NCBI GenBank assembly: GCA_949152475.1
Contig: OX424558.1
Span: 34,916,651-34,980,650, forward strand
Direction: 5' to 3'
Length of the DNA: 64,000 bases
Source: Terebella lapidaria
Lineage: Eukaryota; Annelida; Polychaeta; Terebellida; Terebellidae
In this document: positions 48,077-60,216 of the stretch, one piece after another
Layout of the letters: every line of letters begins with the position of its first letter
Numbering within the stretch: the stretch's first letter is position 1
Notes under the pieces: model-generated
Seen by the model: only the letters and a program-made list of their open reading frames with translations
Told to the model about the DNA's origin: nothing
Databases searched by the model: none
Program-made: the position numbers and the translations under genes

Positions 48077-48898
48077 GAAACTTAGTGCCGGGACCAGGAT
48101 CCTGGTGTTAGACCCTCAAGTGGTCTGAATGGATGGAACAAGTCAGGAGGTGTGAGCGGGAACACTAATTGCAAAGGGTCCGCAAGAGCCCTGGGCTGAG
48201 CAGAGTGTTGAGGGGACCCAGCTCTTAACTTGGGGACAGCGAGATCCTCGAATCTGACACTTCCTGCAAGCCAGAGGACGGGCCACATTGGAAGGGAGAG
48301 GATGAACATGCTCCGTGGAGTGAGGCAGGGAGCAACTGCCACACCTTTCATGGAGTCTCTAACTCGAGAGGGTCCTACAGTCCAGAGAGGGTGGCAGAAA
48401 GGGGGAGGTTCGGGCCACGCTCAGCCTCAAGCCGGGCCTTCCAGCCACGACATGGAGCCGAGGTTCACTGCCAAACAAATCATGGCAGAGTACCCCCTGC
48501 ACAGATGGAAGGTGCTGTGTAGACTCCGCAGTCGATGGCCGCCGCATTAATATAGGCTCCGCTGATGTGTAAGATTGTGATGACGCGGAAGCAGATGCCA
48601 TAGATGGCTTCTCAGATTTCGGTTCCGCAGATGGCTCCTCAGATGGGAGTGCCGCCTCCGCAGCCAGTGGTCTACTACCGTCGAATGCCACAGGCCGCAC
48701 GCCTGGAGGAGTGACTCCCAAGGAAGTACCTCATCCTCCTCCACATTTGCGTCAGCAAATTTGACGGTGTCCCCATGGAATGGCCAGAGTACTTAAGCCA
48801 CTTCCCGGTGATCGCCGAAGTGAATCGGTGGGAAAGACAGAATGAGCGTCTTACCTGGCGAGTAGATTGACAGGAGAGGTGAGGCAGATCCTACGGGG

Positions 48899-49297
48899 AT
48901 GAAACCAGACCAGCACAAGGACTGGGATCTTCTCATGGAGAAACTGGCCAAGTGTTTCGACCTCGCCTGCCGAAAAGAGACCTATAGGGTGGCGCTGCAA
49001 AGAAAGACGCGGAAGACTGGGAAGATGCTGCAAGTTTTTGCCCAGCATATCCGGTCACTGGTCAAGAGGTCCTATCCTCACCTGGGGGATGAGGCGCACG
49101 AGACCATCGCATTGGAAAGCTTCCTGAAGGGTCACGGGGATGGTGACATGCTCATGGCCCTAATGAAGACCCTGGAAGAGGCGATGGCGTTCATCACCCA
49201 GTATGATTGTGTCAACTGCAAGCCAGTGCGTGCAGTCCACATCCTGTTGGAGAATGAGAGCCTGAAGGCGCCACAAGACATGATGGCCTTCACCTAG
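48899..49297 (+). pseudogene. Gypsy gag remnant (capsid-like)
   Basis: 132 codons resembling a retrotransposon gag capsid domain (DWDLLMEKLAKCFDL, MLQVFAQHIRSLVKRSYPHL, ALESFLKGHGDGDMLMAL). The start is internal and it ends in a premature stop. Confidence 0.65.
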
Positions 49298-49440
49298 GTG
49301 GATTAGCCTCTGCTGAAGAGGGAACACAAACAGAGCGGCTCTGTGCCTCGACTTCCCAAATTCAAGTGAATGTTTTTGACCCAGGCCCAGAAGATGGACC
49401 AGCTAATTGGGGACGGTTTTGAAGACCTGATGGGACGGAC

Positions 49441-49833
49441 TTGAAGAAGGTGGAGGGAGTGATGACTCCGTGGATGACCTCAACACAGGAACCTCGGGGT
49501 CGGGACTGCTGGCTGTGCCGACAACCCAGACACCTGAGTAGAGAGTGTCCCCAGAGACCAAAGGAGGACCCTTCTCTGCCTACTGTAAATAATATTGATG
49601 ATGTTGATGTACCAACGACTCCAGGTGTCTTACCTGAGGGGAAGGAGAACCGTTCTCTGTCTACTGTAAATAGCCATGTTCAAGATATTAGTACCACTCC
49701 ACGTGCCTTACCTCACGGGGAGGACGGCCCTTCCCTCCACTGTACAAGTGAGGCCGAGACTCCTGGTGCCATGTCTGAGAGAGATGCAGAGCTCTTGTCC
49801 TGTGTAAATATTGCTACAAACCTAAACCTTTAG
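49441..49833 (+). pseudogene. Gypsy zinc-knuckle remnant
   Basis: Contains CWLCRQPRHLSREC, a complete C-x2-C-x4-H-x4-C nucleocapsid knuckle, followed by a low-complexity Pro/Thr/Ser linker. A protease-like LVDMCAVSTVV segment lies just downstream (about 49886) in another frame, with the active-site context altered. Confidence 0.65.
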
Positions 49834-50645
49834 ATTGGTACACTCAATTAAATGTCGCCTGGAAGGACGAGAGATCAACCTTCTGGTCGACATGTGTGCT
49901 GTTTCCACCGTTGTGGATGTTTCTGTTTTTAGTAAGTTTGTGCAAACCAGTGTGCACCTGACCACATGAGGTACCACCAAGTGTACCCTCTCTCTTCGGA
50001 ATCGCAGACGGACCTCGAGAATTGTCTTATCCGCAGCATCGGGATACTTCCTTAACGTCATCGGTACGCTCCCGACTATCCTGTGTCTGGGGGACTTGGA
50101 AATACCATCAGAGTTCATCATAGGCCTGGTGGGGATGCCTTGAGTGCTCGGTATGGACGTACTACACACTCTGGGCCCCCCACTTGACCTCGCTCATGGA
50201 GAGATGAAAGTAGAAGAGCGAACTGTGTATCTTCATGAGAGACTGAAGCCAACGGTTCTAGGGCTATGTGCAAAAATCCCATTAGTCTCGCAGCATGGTT
50301 TGAAGTCCTGGTCTCCCTTATGATCGACGGTACAGCCGGCGACCATGTGTCAGCCTTATATGTCTGACGGTGACATGACAGTGGGAAAAGCCCTGGTGGA
50401 GCCGCACGGAGTTGAGGTGTTGGTGCTTCTCCTCAATACGAAGGAGTATGCAGTGATGATACCGGGAGGAAGTCTGCTGACACATGCCGGTGACGAGTCA
50501 ACATCAGCCGGACTGTGCAGAGCCTTCTCCCTCCGGATATGCGGAGCAGTGTGTGGCAGGATGCATGCCTCTGCAGAGACGGGGTGCAGAGCCATTGGGT
50601 GTTACCTCCGCACTGACACTTACGGAGGTCCAGGAGCTATGAAAT

Positions 50646-51930
50646 ATGATTATGGACTTCACGGGTGTGTTCACCACGGAAGACAAGGGACTCGGACAGA
50701 CGTCACTGGTGCGTCACAAGATAGATACAAGAGATCGCAGATCCATCAAACATCTCCGGAGAGTGCCCTATAAGCAACAGGAGCTTATAGAGGCAGAGGT
50801 GAATAAGATGCTGAAAGTGGGAATGATAGAGCCCATTGATAGTTCGTGGTCGCCTTTTGTAGTTCTCGTCCATAAGAGGGACGGAACCACCCGGTTCTGT
50901 AAAGACTACTGGAAACTCAATGATGTGACAAGAAATTCATGACGGGTGCCACTAGTGGGGCAGGAAATGCTCACTCTTTCCGGAACACCTGATTTCACCT
51001 CCTAATGGCCATTTACAGGGGTTCATGAGTTTCCCTGTCATTTTTGTTTCCTCTCACTTCGTATGCCTGATATGACTTTCTGTCCCCGGACTATGAGATT
51101 GGATAACGGACCCTGTTTTGTTTGCTCGGAATACTTAATACTGGGTATTGATTCCACGTCTATTGCCCATGATTGACGAGAGTTTCGACACTCTGGCGGG
51201 GGCCAGGTACTTCTCCGCACTCGATTTAGCGAGCAGGTATTGGCAGGTGGAGATGGACAAAAAGGACAACTGCTCACCACAAGGAGCGGATTATATCAGT
51301 TCGGAGTGATGTCGTTTGGTCTTGCAACCGCCCAAGACAGCTTCCAGCAGCTCACAGACCTTGCGCTGTGAGGGCCACAGTGGAAGAAATTTCTTGTCTA
51401 CCTAGATGACGTGATCTGCATTGGGAGTCGTCCGGCAGAAACACTGCGCAATCTGAGGGATGTGTTCCAGAGGCTCCGGGAGGTTGGCTTTAAGCTGGAG
51501 CCCTCGAAGTGCCAGCTGCTTCAGAAGGAAGTCCATTTCCTGGGGCACAAGGTGTCTCAGTGTGGCGTCGAGTGTGATCTGGAGAAGGTCGAGACTCTGA
51601 AGAGCTACGAGCCTCCCCGGGAAGTTGTGGAGGTGAGGTGCTTCCTTGGTTCCATTGGGTATTACCGGCGATTCATTAAAAACTTTGCCACAATGGCTGG
51701 TCCACTCACGGCCCTCCTGAAGAAGGATGTCCCTCACCGATGGACGGACGCCTGCTGAGAGGCAGCGTTCCACCCAGAGGAACTATTGTACCACGGGAAC
51801 TCCTGTTGGTGGCGGCAATGATTCATCACTTTTGTCACTACCTCAATGGCCGAAAGTTTCTGCTCAGAACCGACCATGCTTGCCTGAGATGGCTCCTTAA
51901 TTTCAGGGATGGGGAGGGCATACTAGCTCA
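50646..51930 (+). pseudogene. Gypsy reverse transcriptase/RNase H remnant
   Basis: Pieces in several frames: the RT N-terminal region (EVNKMLKVGMIEPIDSSWS, 50646-50942, ended by a stop), an unrelated-looking ~200-bp stretch (50945-51150), then the palm with FLVYLDDVICIG (about 51395) and the RT connection (CFLGSIGYYRRFIKNFA). RNase H-like TDHACLRWLLNF is near 51870. Stops and frame changes at several places make it non-functional. Confidence 0.8.
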
Positions 51931-52049
51931 CTAGCTCGCAAGTTACACTGTGAGATTCGTCCCGGAGTGAGACATAGTAACGTGGCCAGCATAAAAGAGA
52001 AGGATTTAAGAGAGGATGTGGAGGGACAGAGAACGAGGGAGATCAGGTA

Positions 52050-52900
52050 GCGGACATGTTCGCTTGTGTGTAGATGGTGGGTAGATGGGGAGTGCCAGCC
52101 CGTATCTTTTCAGATATGAGTCGGGAGATTGAATCTGGCCTTTTCCGGGAATAAGCCACAATATTGGGTCGACCAGCATGATGGGATGACAGTATGGGGT
52201 GCATGCCGAACAGGATGATGATGGACAGGGAGACGACCTCTCCTCTCGACCTGATGTACTGTACGGATCCTGAGGGGAGGAGGCCCGGCCTGCGTGCTCC
52301 CATGAATACGTTGAGTGGGTACGAGAGGCCACTGCCATTACTCATGAGTACGCTCGTACACAAATGAAGGTGGCTATGGTATGACAGAAAAAAAACCACG
52401 ATTTGAGAGCGTTACAGAGACGGTTACCAGTTGGTACTTGGGTACCAGTAGCCTCGACCAAAGCTGCAGTTGGGTTGGACGGGACCTTACCTGGTCGTCA
52501 ATGCCCAACTCGGCTGGGGTGCGGAGATCCAGAGGTCCCCAACAGATGTGCCAAATGAGGTCCACATCGACCACCTGAAAACGTACCTGTATACTCCAGA
52601 GCAAATTCCTTGGGTACACACAAAGGGTGTGTAAAGGGTGCAGAGGACACATTGATGGAGGACGAGAAAGACAAACCGGAGGTGGCGGCCATGAAGGACA
52701 AGTCGTGCGTAGAGGAACTGGAGGATCCCAAGGAGGAGACGAGTGCGGAGCCGAGTGCGAAGCGGGACGTGAAGACAGGGGCGGAGCAGTCAAGACGAAG
52801 CCGGAGGCCACGGCAACGGCTAGAAGACTGGGCCACTGAGGCACCCACCCTGGCCATGATGAGAGGCATCTCGCTCCGAGGGATGTGGCTGTGCCATTGA
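52050..52900 (+). pseudogene. Gypsy integrase C-terminal remnant
   Basis: Weak but ordered integrase-like pieces (GVPARIFSDMSREIES near 52090, then EWVREATAITHEYARTQMK near 52310) followed by an acidic/basic low-complexity tail (52610-52900). The N-terminal zinc-binding part and most of the catalytic core are missing. Confidence 0.55.
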
Positions 52901-53058
52901 AGCTTGCTACGTGACTCCCGTGGCTGCTCTACCTAGGGGGAGTTCTAGCCATAATTTTAGTATGGTTGGATATTATAGCAAGGGAGTCTGGATAAAATCG
53001 AGAGCTACCGAAACTTGGTGCCATCAATGAAACCCTTTCCGAGGCAGCCACAGCTCTC

Positions 53059-53802
53059 TGTTAGCTCAGTCTGGATGAGACACCACGGAGATGGTCCTGC
53101 TCTTTCAGGACAGGCGAGGGAAGGATGATGTGGCCTCTGCCGTGCGGAGAGGAGACTCCACGTTTATATGAGAAATGTCAAGGGTAAGGGTGTGCGTCCC
53201 CATGTCAACACTATGAACGGGTCCAGGGCCCAACAATACTATAAATCTGGTCCATGTCCCTACAATATTATGAATCCGGTCCACGGCCCCACAATTTTAT
53301 GAACCCCGGTCCTCTTGACTTACAGCTGACGGCAAGGCGGTTGTCTCTTCTTGAACAGGACTGCAAGTGGAGGTGAAGGAAGACCCTGGCGTAACCTCTG
53401 CACCCGCGGAGTATAGAGAGAAGTCCACTGACGTGCGAAGACCCTTCAGACTCCGCGGGTGACGTAGACCTACCTCCGCATCTGCGGAAGAGGAATTTGT
53501 GGCACACGTGCGGGAGGACCCTCCGCAGTGACTAAGACGACTATATTTGATATATTTTGTAAGCGAATATCTGATCGTCAAATATTGGTAATAAAACCGT
53601 GTCTTTGAGTTTATGTCTTCAACACATTTCTCTTCTTAGAGAATTACTATAGAATCGCGGACGTCTCACCAATAATTGTCTTTTGCACTCGGACACAGAG
53701 ACGAGAGGCACTACAGAAAAACTATACGAGAAATAAACACATTGAGAGAAAACAACAAACAACACAAAAACACGGCATCAACTACAACCTAAAATCGTTA
53801 CA
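53059..53802 (+). repeat. Right LTR of the Ty3/gypsy-type element
   Basis: About 744 bp, beginning TGTTAG and ending GTTACA, the usual TG...CA ends. It carries AATAAA (53590 region) and the same blocks as the left LTR, in order. The start is a best guess; weak similarity may extend further left. Confidence 0.7.
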
Positions 53803-54350
53803 ATATTGATACGTTCACGGGCTCAAACATTTTTTTACAGCAATGGAGCCTGTGATCCTTCCAGCCTGCCATTTGTGATCAAGTGGTATGACCGCGAGCA
53901 GAAAAGCATGGAGCTGATAATTTTGATGCAAACCGAGCAATTTTACTGAGTTTGTTTCCACTAGTTGAAACAAGCACATTGATTATTGTCTAGAAAAAAT
54001 AAGGTACAAGATATTTGTTATTGCACAGACAAGCAGCTTTTGTAGGCTACATTGGAGACTTTGTAGTTAGGATATTAATTAGTTAGTATTGCTAATTTAT
54101 TACTATCACAACATGCACTGTATTGGCAGTTGTAGATACTGGACTTATCAGTTAAAGAGAATTTAGAAAGGGTTCGATTTCATACCAAGTAATTATTACT
54201 ATGCAACTGAAGTATTGAATGTCTATTCAATAGCGCTTGCACAGTAAATCAAAATAAAGAGGCAATAGCTAGCCGGTAAAAGGATGATATTGTGGTTGTA
54301 GGCCCTATACTCTGATTTTTCTAATTTGTTCACACCTGCTTTTGACGATA
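53803..54350. other. No gene recognised
   Basis: AT-rich spacer between the LTR element and the next foldback element. Confidence 0.4.
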
Positions 54351-54359
54351 TTTTTGCGA

Positions 54360-54835
54360 TGATAAATGGTATCATTCTATAACTTGGCATAGTACTAATT
54401 CACCTGTGAGTGAAACGGCAATTTTATTTCAAATTTCAAACTTCTATCGCAAAAATTGAAGAAATTGGCAATCTACCCCAATGTAAAATTCCAACCCAAA
54501 AAGCGATCTCGAGAATCTGAGCTTATTCGAAGAATTGGCCTTGTTTAGGCCTACATCCATCAGGATTCGAAGTATTACTGTCATTTTGAACAAGAATATT
54601 GGAGTGTATTCTACATAAACATCTTGATTTCGAAAGATTGCACCGCTACAAACTGATCAAATGCACAAAATTGTGTGCGGACCCAGAAATTAAATGACCG
54701 GTCTAAATTTAACCTTGGAGTAGATTGCCAACCTTTTTTTTCAATTTTCGCGATACAAGTCTGAAATTCCGTAGAAGATTGCCGTTTGACTTTCAGATGA
54801 AGTACCGTTATGCCAAGTTACAGAACGATAACGCT
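54360..54835. mobile_element. Foldback/MITE-like element with ~130-bp arms
   Basis: The left arm (about 54366-54490) and right arm (about 54705-54832) are diverged inverted copies. TAACTTGGCATA, AACGGCAAT and TTGGCAATCTAC pair with TATGCCAAGTTA, ATTGCCGTTT and GTAGATTGCCAA. The ~215-bp centre is non-coding. Confidence 0.75.
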
Positions 54836-55021
54836 TATTATTATATGTCTCATCAGTGCGTTCCTTCCTTATTCAATGTAATTTGACGAGTGCAATAAAT
54901 ATCCGTATTGCACTGTTGTCATTACTGCACTGGTCAGAATTCGTTACTATGACGTCACCCATTGTGATTTTGTGTTATATTTTTGTACTGAAAAACGTCA
55001 TTGTAGACATATAATAAATCA

Positions 55022-55138
55022 AATACTGCATGTACTGGGTTTTATTCCGCACTTGGTCCTTCCGCGGAGCACTCGTAAACTCGTGCTCCTTGAAAGGACG
55101 CGTGCGGAATAAAACCCAGTACAATGCAGTATTTGCTT
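55022..55138. repeat. Hairpin ~115 bp
   Basis: Arms AATACTGCATGTACTGGGTT...TTCCGCAC and GTGCGGAA...AACCCAGTACAATGCAGTATT are inverted copies that differ by one or two bases. The loop carries a second small palindrome (GGAGCACTCGTAAACTCGTGCTCC). Confidence 0.85.
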
Positions 55139-55745
55139 AGAATCGCACAAATATCAGCAAAAAACAATGTAAACGAGTTAGGAAAATCAAGGTATAGCCT
55201 ATTGCATCAGCCGAATTCGACGTCGTTACAATTCTACCGTGCTATATGTGCCATAATTAACCTATCGCCAAACCAGTTTGTCCGAGTCTTTTTACGTCAT
55301 TCTCGACGAATTCTGCAAAACGTTATTAGAGAGGTTTAGATCCCACGTTCCGTATACGTATACGTAGGGGAAACCCTGGGGAAGCCCATGTATTTATTGC
55401 GTCATAACGTTTTTTGACAACGGTCATTAGCAGGTTATATTTACTAGTAGATTTTCATAACTACTGTACGTGGATATGACCAGAAATACATAACGAGAGA
55501 CATGCCCTTGTTAGGACATTAACTTCGAGCACACCAAAGGGTAGAAAATAACCGCGCGTCGATGATTACTCCCACTATGTGATTACACGTCAGGTAGGCC
55601 CTACGGAATTGTATTAAATAACAATTATTACATAAAATATTACGATGCTCAGCTATTAGATTAAATTAGAGTCGAGATTTACTAGATCTACATTAAGTTA
55701 TGGAGTGTTTCTGAATGTCAAGCACTAATTTTGCATGGTATTGTC

Positions 55746-57852
55746 TTATACCGCGTTCACACTGGATATCGATATCGTACCGATACCGTATCGGTATAGT
55801 GGTGAACCGATATCGTATCGGTACGAGCGTTCACACTTGTAAAGGTTGGATGACGTTTCACAAGGGTACACAGAGCGGAATACACATATCACCAGGTGTA
55901 ATCGATATACAAGCAGCCGACCAGAAGTATTTCCAAATATACTGTTTGCCTGTCAGTACTCTGTTTAATCCACCGACAAATCTATGCCAATAAACCATGG
56001 ATCATCCCAATCAACACACTTTCCTCAGTGGAAACACCAGCTGTCATGTGAAATAACTGAATTATTTCAAGTTATCCACAATATAACTACAGTGAAATAT
56101 AAATTGGATGTTTGAAAAATGGCTGTTAGTAGGCTACTAAATGTTTTCTGGGGTGGCGCGTGTTGTTAGACGGTCTATGGTGTTATGGGCACATCATATT
56201 TTGCACTTAGGGACTACTGATAACTTAGATTGTGTCAGAAAGATGACAAATTTAGCAGGATTCTGAAATAAATATCACTGTAGCCTTCCAATAAGCATTT
56301 CAACCCGGCTTTTCGAACGTGTAAGTGACCAGCTGATCTATTTGCTACTGTACTGAAAGATTATCAAGAAGTGATCGGCTTCATTGTATTAATTTAAAAC
56401 GTCCTCCAACCATCATAGTGTTGCACAATAATTGAATGTGTAGGGATTTTACCCATATTTCACCCTGATACTGATTTCTTATTTTTTGGCAATTTCTTCA
56501 ATTTCATCAGTTCAATGTGGTATAATGGTGTTGTAATCTCATTGTGTATTCCAGAAAACACGCTACAAGTAACTTGAAGAATGGATCAACCCTTTATAGG
56601 CCTACGCTTTAATAATTTACATGTAGGCCTATACGGAAAATACAACACGAACAGTAGTGATTTGCAATGTTTCAAATCATGTCAGATTTAATTTAATGTA
56701 CATCGGTGGCCAAAATGATTCATAGCCAGTGTCAATCAAAACAAATGATTGTAGCCTACATCCAGATCGCTGGGTGCACGCACAGCGAGTATGCTCATTT
56801 ACGTCATATTTAGAGTACACAAATGGGTAGTGACACACCGTAAACTATGTAATTTATACGGTTGCTAGAGTTAGCGTATTGCTAGAGTATCCTTAAATGG
56901 GCTTGAGCAATCTCTACACCTTGGGACAGAAAATATCCAGATATCTCAATGTGTGATTTTTCGTTCCGAATCGCTGCTATTCCGTTGACAAGTTGAAATA
57001 GTGGATAACCACGGGTCGGACAGACCCACCACACTCCCACAAGCCAGTGGAGTTGTCGGCGTGCCACCATTGATGAGGAAGATCAAGTATGGGTATACGG
57101 AAACAGCTCCCAGTGGAAAAAATCTGCTTATAAACGCCTCCCAAATGTATTTCCCCGTGTGCTATCTCTTCCCATCGATTTAATTCATAAATAAGTCTAA
57201 ATACCCTGACTCCTGTATGCCGCAATCGTTTTCTGCAGCAACATCCATCGTATAATATAATGGGGGTAGGCCGATCACTCCAGACAAAGCTACAAGTATT
57301 CACGACTTCTGGAGACGAGCAGCGATGCGCCCCACTCCGAGGAATAGTTGCAGACTGTTCTGTTGTCTAAATATCAGCCCGAGAGTGCCGCGGTCGGGAA
57401 TGTGCTGCCCCGTTCTGGAACCCCTGTTATTACCCCGGACGGGGTCATGACATAGATATTTAATTATACGCCCCGGACAGGGTCTGCAGCCTGGCACCGG
57501 TCGGGGAGCCTCTGCCCCGGCCCGGCACATGACGTAAAAAATACGTCAGTGACGTATCTTCTCCTGTATCGCCACAGCACTGTTCATGCCGGTGATTTGA
57601 ATTTCCAGTCCTGTGATTTTTTACATGGAATGCTTTATTGGGTAACTCACATCCACAGTATTGTGTAGTCGATTGATGCCCGTGCAAGCATCTACTTTTT
57701 TAGGTATACCGATATGATATCGCTTTCATATAGGAAGTTATATCGATATGACAGATAAAACGTCACTTCTAATGTGAACGGTCATACCGATACGATACCG
57801 ATATAATACCGATACGATATCGGTATCAAGCGCTAGTGTGAACGCGGTATTA
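55746..57852. mobile_element. Nested non-autonomous element, TTA target duplication
   Basis: Termini TACCGCGTTCACACT (55749) and AGTGTGAACGCGGTA (ends 57849) are exact inverses, flanked by TTA on both sides. A 3-bp TWA duplication fits PIF/Harbinger-type transposition. Each end has a second copy of the GTTCACA word ~75 bp inside (about 55830 and 57772), with GATATCG/CCGATACG-type palindromic repeats between. No recognisable gene lies in its 2.1 kb. Confidence 0.8.
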
Positions 57853-57947
57853 GTGAACTGTGTCATGAAGCGCACCATTGAATAGAATATAGTATTCATT
57901 TAAAGAACATTTACTCTAGATATAAGCCCACACGCATTTCAGTTCAC

Positions 57948-58988
57948 ATGATGAATCCCGTCCTGTATGGAGAATTGGCTGACGAGGAGCTTCTGCTTTT
58001 ATGTTTGCGTCAGAAGAGTCGAGAGGAACCCGCGCACAACAAGCACGCACCGTTCAGTCTAGACTCAGTGTCAGAGGAAGATTGTTTGTCGTTTTTCCGG
58101 TTTTCAAAAAACGACATCCCAAGACTGGCAACGGCCCTGGGTATACGAGAAAGTGTGCGGTGCCCAAACGGCACCAAGGCCGATCGTATTGAAGCTTTGT
58201 GTATCGTGTTGCGGAGACTATCATATCCGAACAGACTGCACGACCTAGTGTCCTTCTTTGGTAGATCTACCTCAGAAATAAGCCTGATTTTCAATGAAAC
58301 AATCGACTTAATGTACAATAATAAATCTGATTTGTTAACTAATTTGAACCAGCCATGGTTAACGGACAATCTGGATAACTTTGCTGCAGCAGTTCATAGC
58401 AAAGGAGCACCTCTACGCAACTGTTTCGGTTTCCTGGATGGAACAGTAAGAGCTATGTGTAGGCCCGGACAAAACCAAAGAATTTCATTCAACGGTCACA
58501 AGAGATTTCATGGATTGAAATACCAGTCTGTCGTGTGTCCAAACGGTCTCATCGCACACATGTCCGGTCCATTTGAAGGTCGCAAACACGACGCTGCATT
58601 GCTAACAGAAAGTGGGTTGATGGAGGAACTGGATCGTCTTCCGACAGTGAACGGAATGAAGTACTGTGTGTTTGGTGACCTAGCTTACCCCCTCAGGGAG
58701 GTATTGATGGTGCCGTTCAAGGGTGCGAACCTCACACGCGAACAGGAGGCCTTTAACAAAGACATGAGCTCATCTCGCCAAGCGGTAGAGTGGGGATTTA
58801 ACTCCGTCATCAAGCTATTCGCATTTCTTGATTATAAAAGAAACCTCAAACTGTACCTGCAACCAGTTGCAAAGTACTACCTAGTCGGGACATTGTTAAG
58901 CAATTGTCATGCATGTTTATATCAGAATCAAATTGGTGAATATTTTGACATTGCAGCCCCGACCCTAGAGGCATACATGGGTCAATAA
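57948..58988 (+). CDS. Harbinger transposase (DDE_Tnp_4 type)
   Basis: 346-aa intact frame in one exon. The N-terminal part (about residues 35-130) is helical and HTH-like (FRFSKNDIPRLATALGI, FGRSTSEISLIFNETIDLMY). The catalytic domain carries Asp164 in GFLDGTVR, Asp244 in VFGDLAYP and Glu281 in RQAVEWGFN, plus the family's HKRFHGLKYQSVVCPNG and FEGRKHDAALL segments. This is the family from which vertebrate HARBI1 derives. It faces the Myb-like gene tail to tail with 235 bases between stop codons. All three catalytic acids and the length are preserved, so it may be recently active or domesticated; surrounding terminal repeats favour an element gene. Confidence 0.93.
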   Translation: MMNPVLYGELADEELLLLCLRQKSREEPAHNKHAPFSLDSVSEEDCLSFFRFSKNDIPRLATALGIRESVRCPNGTKADRIEALCIVLRRLSYPNRLHDLVSFFGRSTSEISLIFNETIDLMYNNKSDLLTNLNQPWLTDNLDNFAAAVHSKGAPLRNCFGFLDGTVRAMCRPGQNQRISFNGHKRFHGLKYQSVVCPNGLIAHMSGPFEGRKHDAALLTESGLMEELDRLPTVNGMKYCVFGDLAYPLREVLMVPFKGANLTREQEAFNKDMSSSRQAVEWGFNSVIKLFAFLDYKRNLKLYLQPVAKYYLVGTLLSNCHACLYQNQIGEYFDIAAPTLEAYMGQ

Positions 58989-59223
58989 TCATGTAAGCAT
59001 AAAAGCATCTATTCATATTGTACACTATTCACATATCGTATACGTTGTACAAGCAGTGAGTAAATCAGATTTATGTATATGATTGAGACAAGATGGTATA
59101 CGATACTGCGCGAAATACAACTTCTTATACCAGTTTATTTATACTTGAAGTGCTATTTTGAAATGCCATGAAACCAAGAATAACGATTAGTGTCAACCAC
59201 GTGCATGTGATATATTTCAACAA

Positions 59224-60216
59224 TCATTTGTTGGTAAGATTCTTCAACACTTCAATAAATTGCAGTCGCTCCTCTCGCTCCAACTGCATTCTTTCTCTCC
59301 GTTCTTTAGCTTCCAAATCAAATCTGTCACGCTCCAACTTCAACCTGTCCTGTTGCAACTGCAGTTCGGCTTTTCTCACCATTTGCTCATTTTCATGCTT
59401 TTCTTTTAAATATTTGATTACATCTTCTTGGTTTTGGGAGTTACTCCTTTTTCTCTTCCTCGTTGTCTCTGGAATAGTTTCATTAATAACAGCACCAAAA
59501 TCGAAATGACATAGAAATAGCCTATGATTATGATGTATTTTCTGCAAATTAATTGATGTTAATTGATGGACTAACCAGTAGCATAAGATGTACTTGGCGA
59601 TACACTTTCACTTTTGCTGGCGTCACCAGATTCTGGCGTTCGGCGATTCGGCCGCATCCGTTGCATTGCCGCCTCTCGGATTCCAGCGGCCTTTTCCCGA
59701 TCGGCATCCTTCGTCGCGGCTTTGGAGGCTTTCGCGCGCGACACACTGCTGCTTGCTTCGCGCTGCAACTCGCTCACCTCACGCAGTAAAATTTCTTTCT
59801 CCCCGTACTCTTCATCCGTGCCGGATCTATATACAAGTAACAGTGTAATACCGTAGAAATGATATACTAGTAGATGTGCTTGGGTATTGTGCATCAATGT
59901 GATGATTATTACCCTAATCAATATTATCAGCTCTTTATATAGATATACATTTAGTGTTTCAATGGACATGTTCGTACTTTCGTAAATTGGCCGTATCATT
60001 TTTCCGGAACTGGTCCACGAGGAGCGCCGTGCGATCCTTGCACGTCCTAGTTTTCGCGAATATACCACTCTCCTCGAGAGCTGTGGATACCGCATCCCAA
60101 TTTCCCGTATCGAATGGATTTTCGGAAACAACTTCCTTCAATAATGAATTGTCCATCCAGCAACTGAAGATTGTTCGTGTCTTTTTAGTCGTAGGCATAC
60201 TGTTCTTACTTGTCAT
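59224..60216 (-). CDS. Harbinger-associated Myb/SANT-like protein, 3 exons
   Basis: Reconstructed on the minus strand: exons 59978-60216, 59576-59826 and 59224-59468 (donors GTACGA and GTTAGT, acceptors TATAG and TTCCAG), 244 aa without stops. Exon 1 encodes a Myb/SANT-like DNA-binding fold (Trp/aromatic-spaced helices: TIFSCWMDNSLLKEVV, NWDAVSTALEES, CKDRTALLVDQFRK). Exons 2-3 encode a charged, Ala/Lys/Glu-rich linker, a basic KRKRSNS stretch (possible nuclear signal) and a long coiled coil (RKAELQLQQDRLKLERDRF...LEREERLQFIEVLKN). In known Harbinger elements this partner carries the transposase to the nucleus and binds DNA; that role is inferred here from position and architecture. Confidence 0.8.

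Larger units (their letters stand above)
46998..53802 (+). mobile_element. Degenerate Ty3/gypsy-type LTR retrotransposon
   Basis: Two diverged LTRs flank remnants in the Ty3/gypsy order: gag, zinc knuckle, protease-like, reverse transcriptase, RNase H, then part of integrase. The frames are broken many times. The 5' limits of both LTRs are approximate. Downstream of the left LTR, AACTTAGTGCCGGGACC is a possible primer-binding region. No intact frame longer than about 140 codons remains, so the copy is inactive. Confidence 0.85.
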
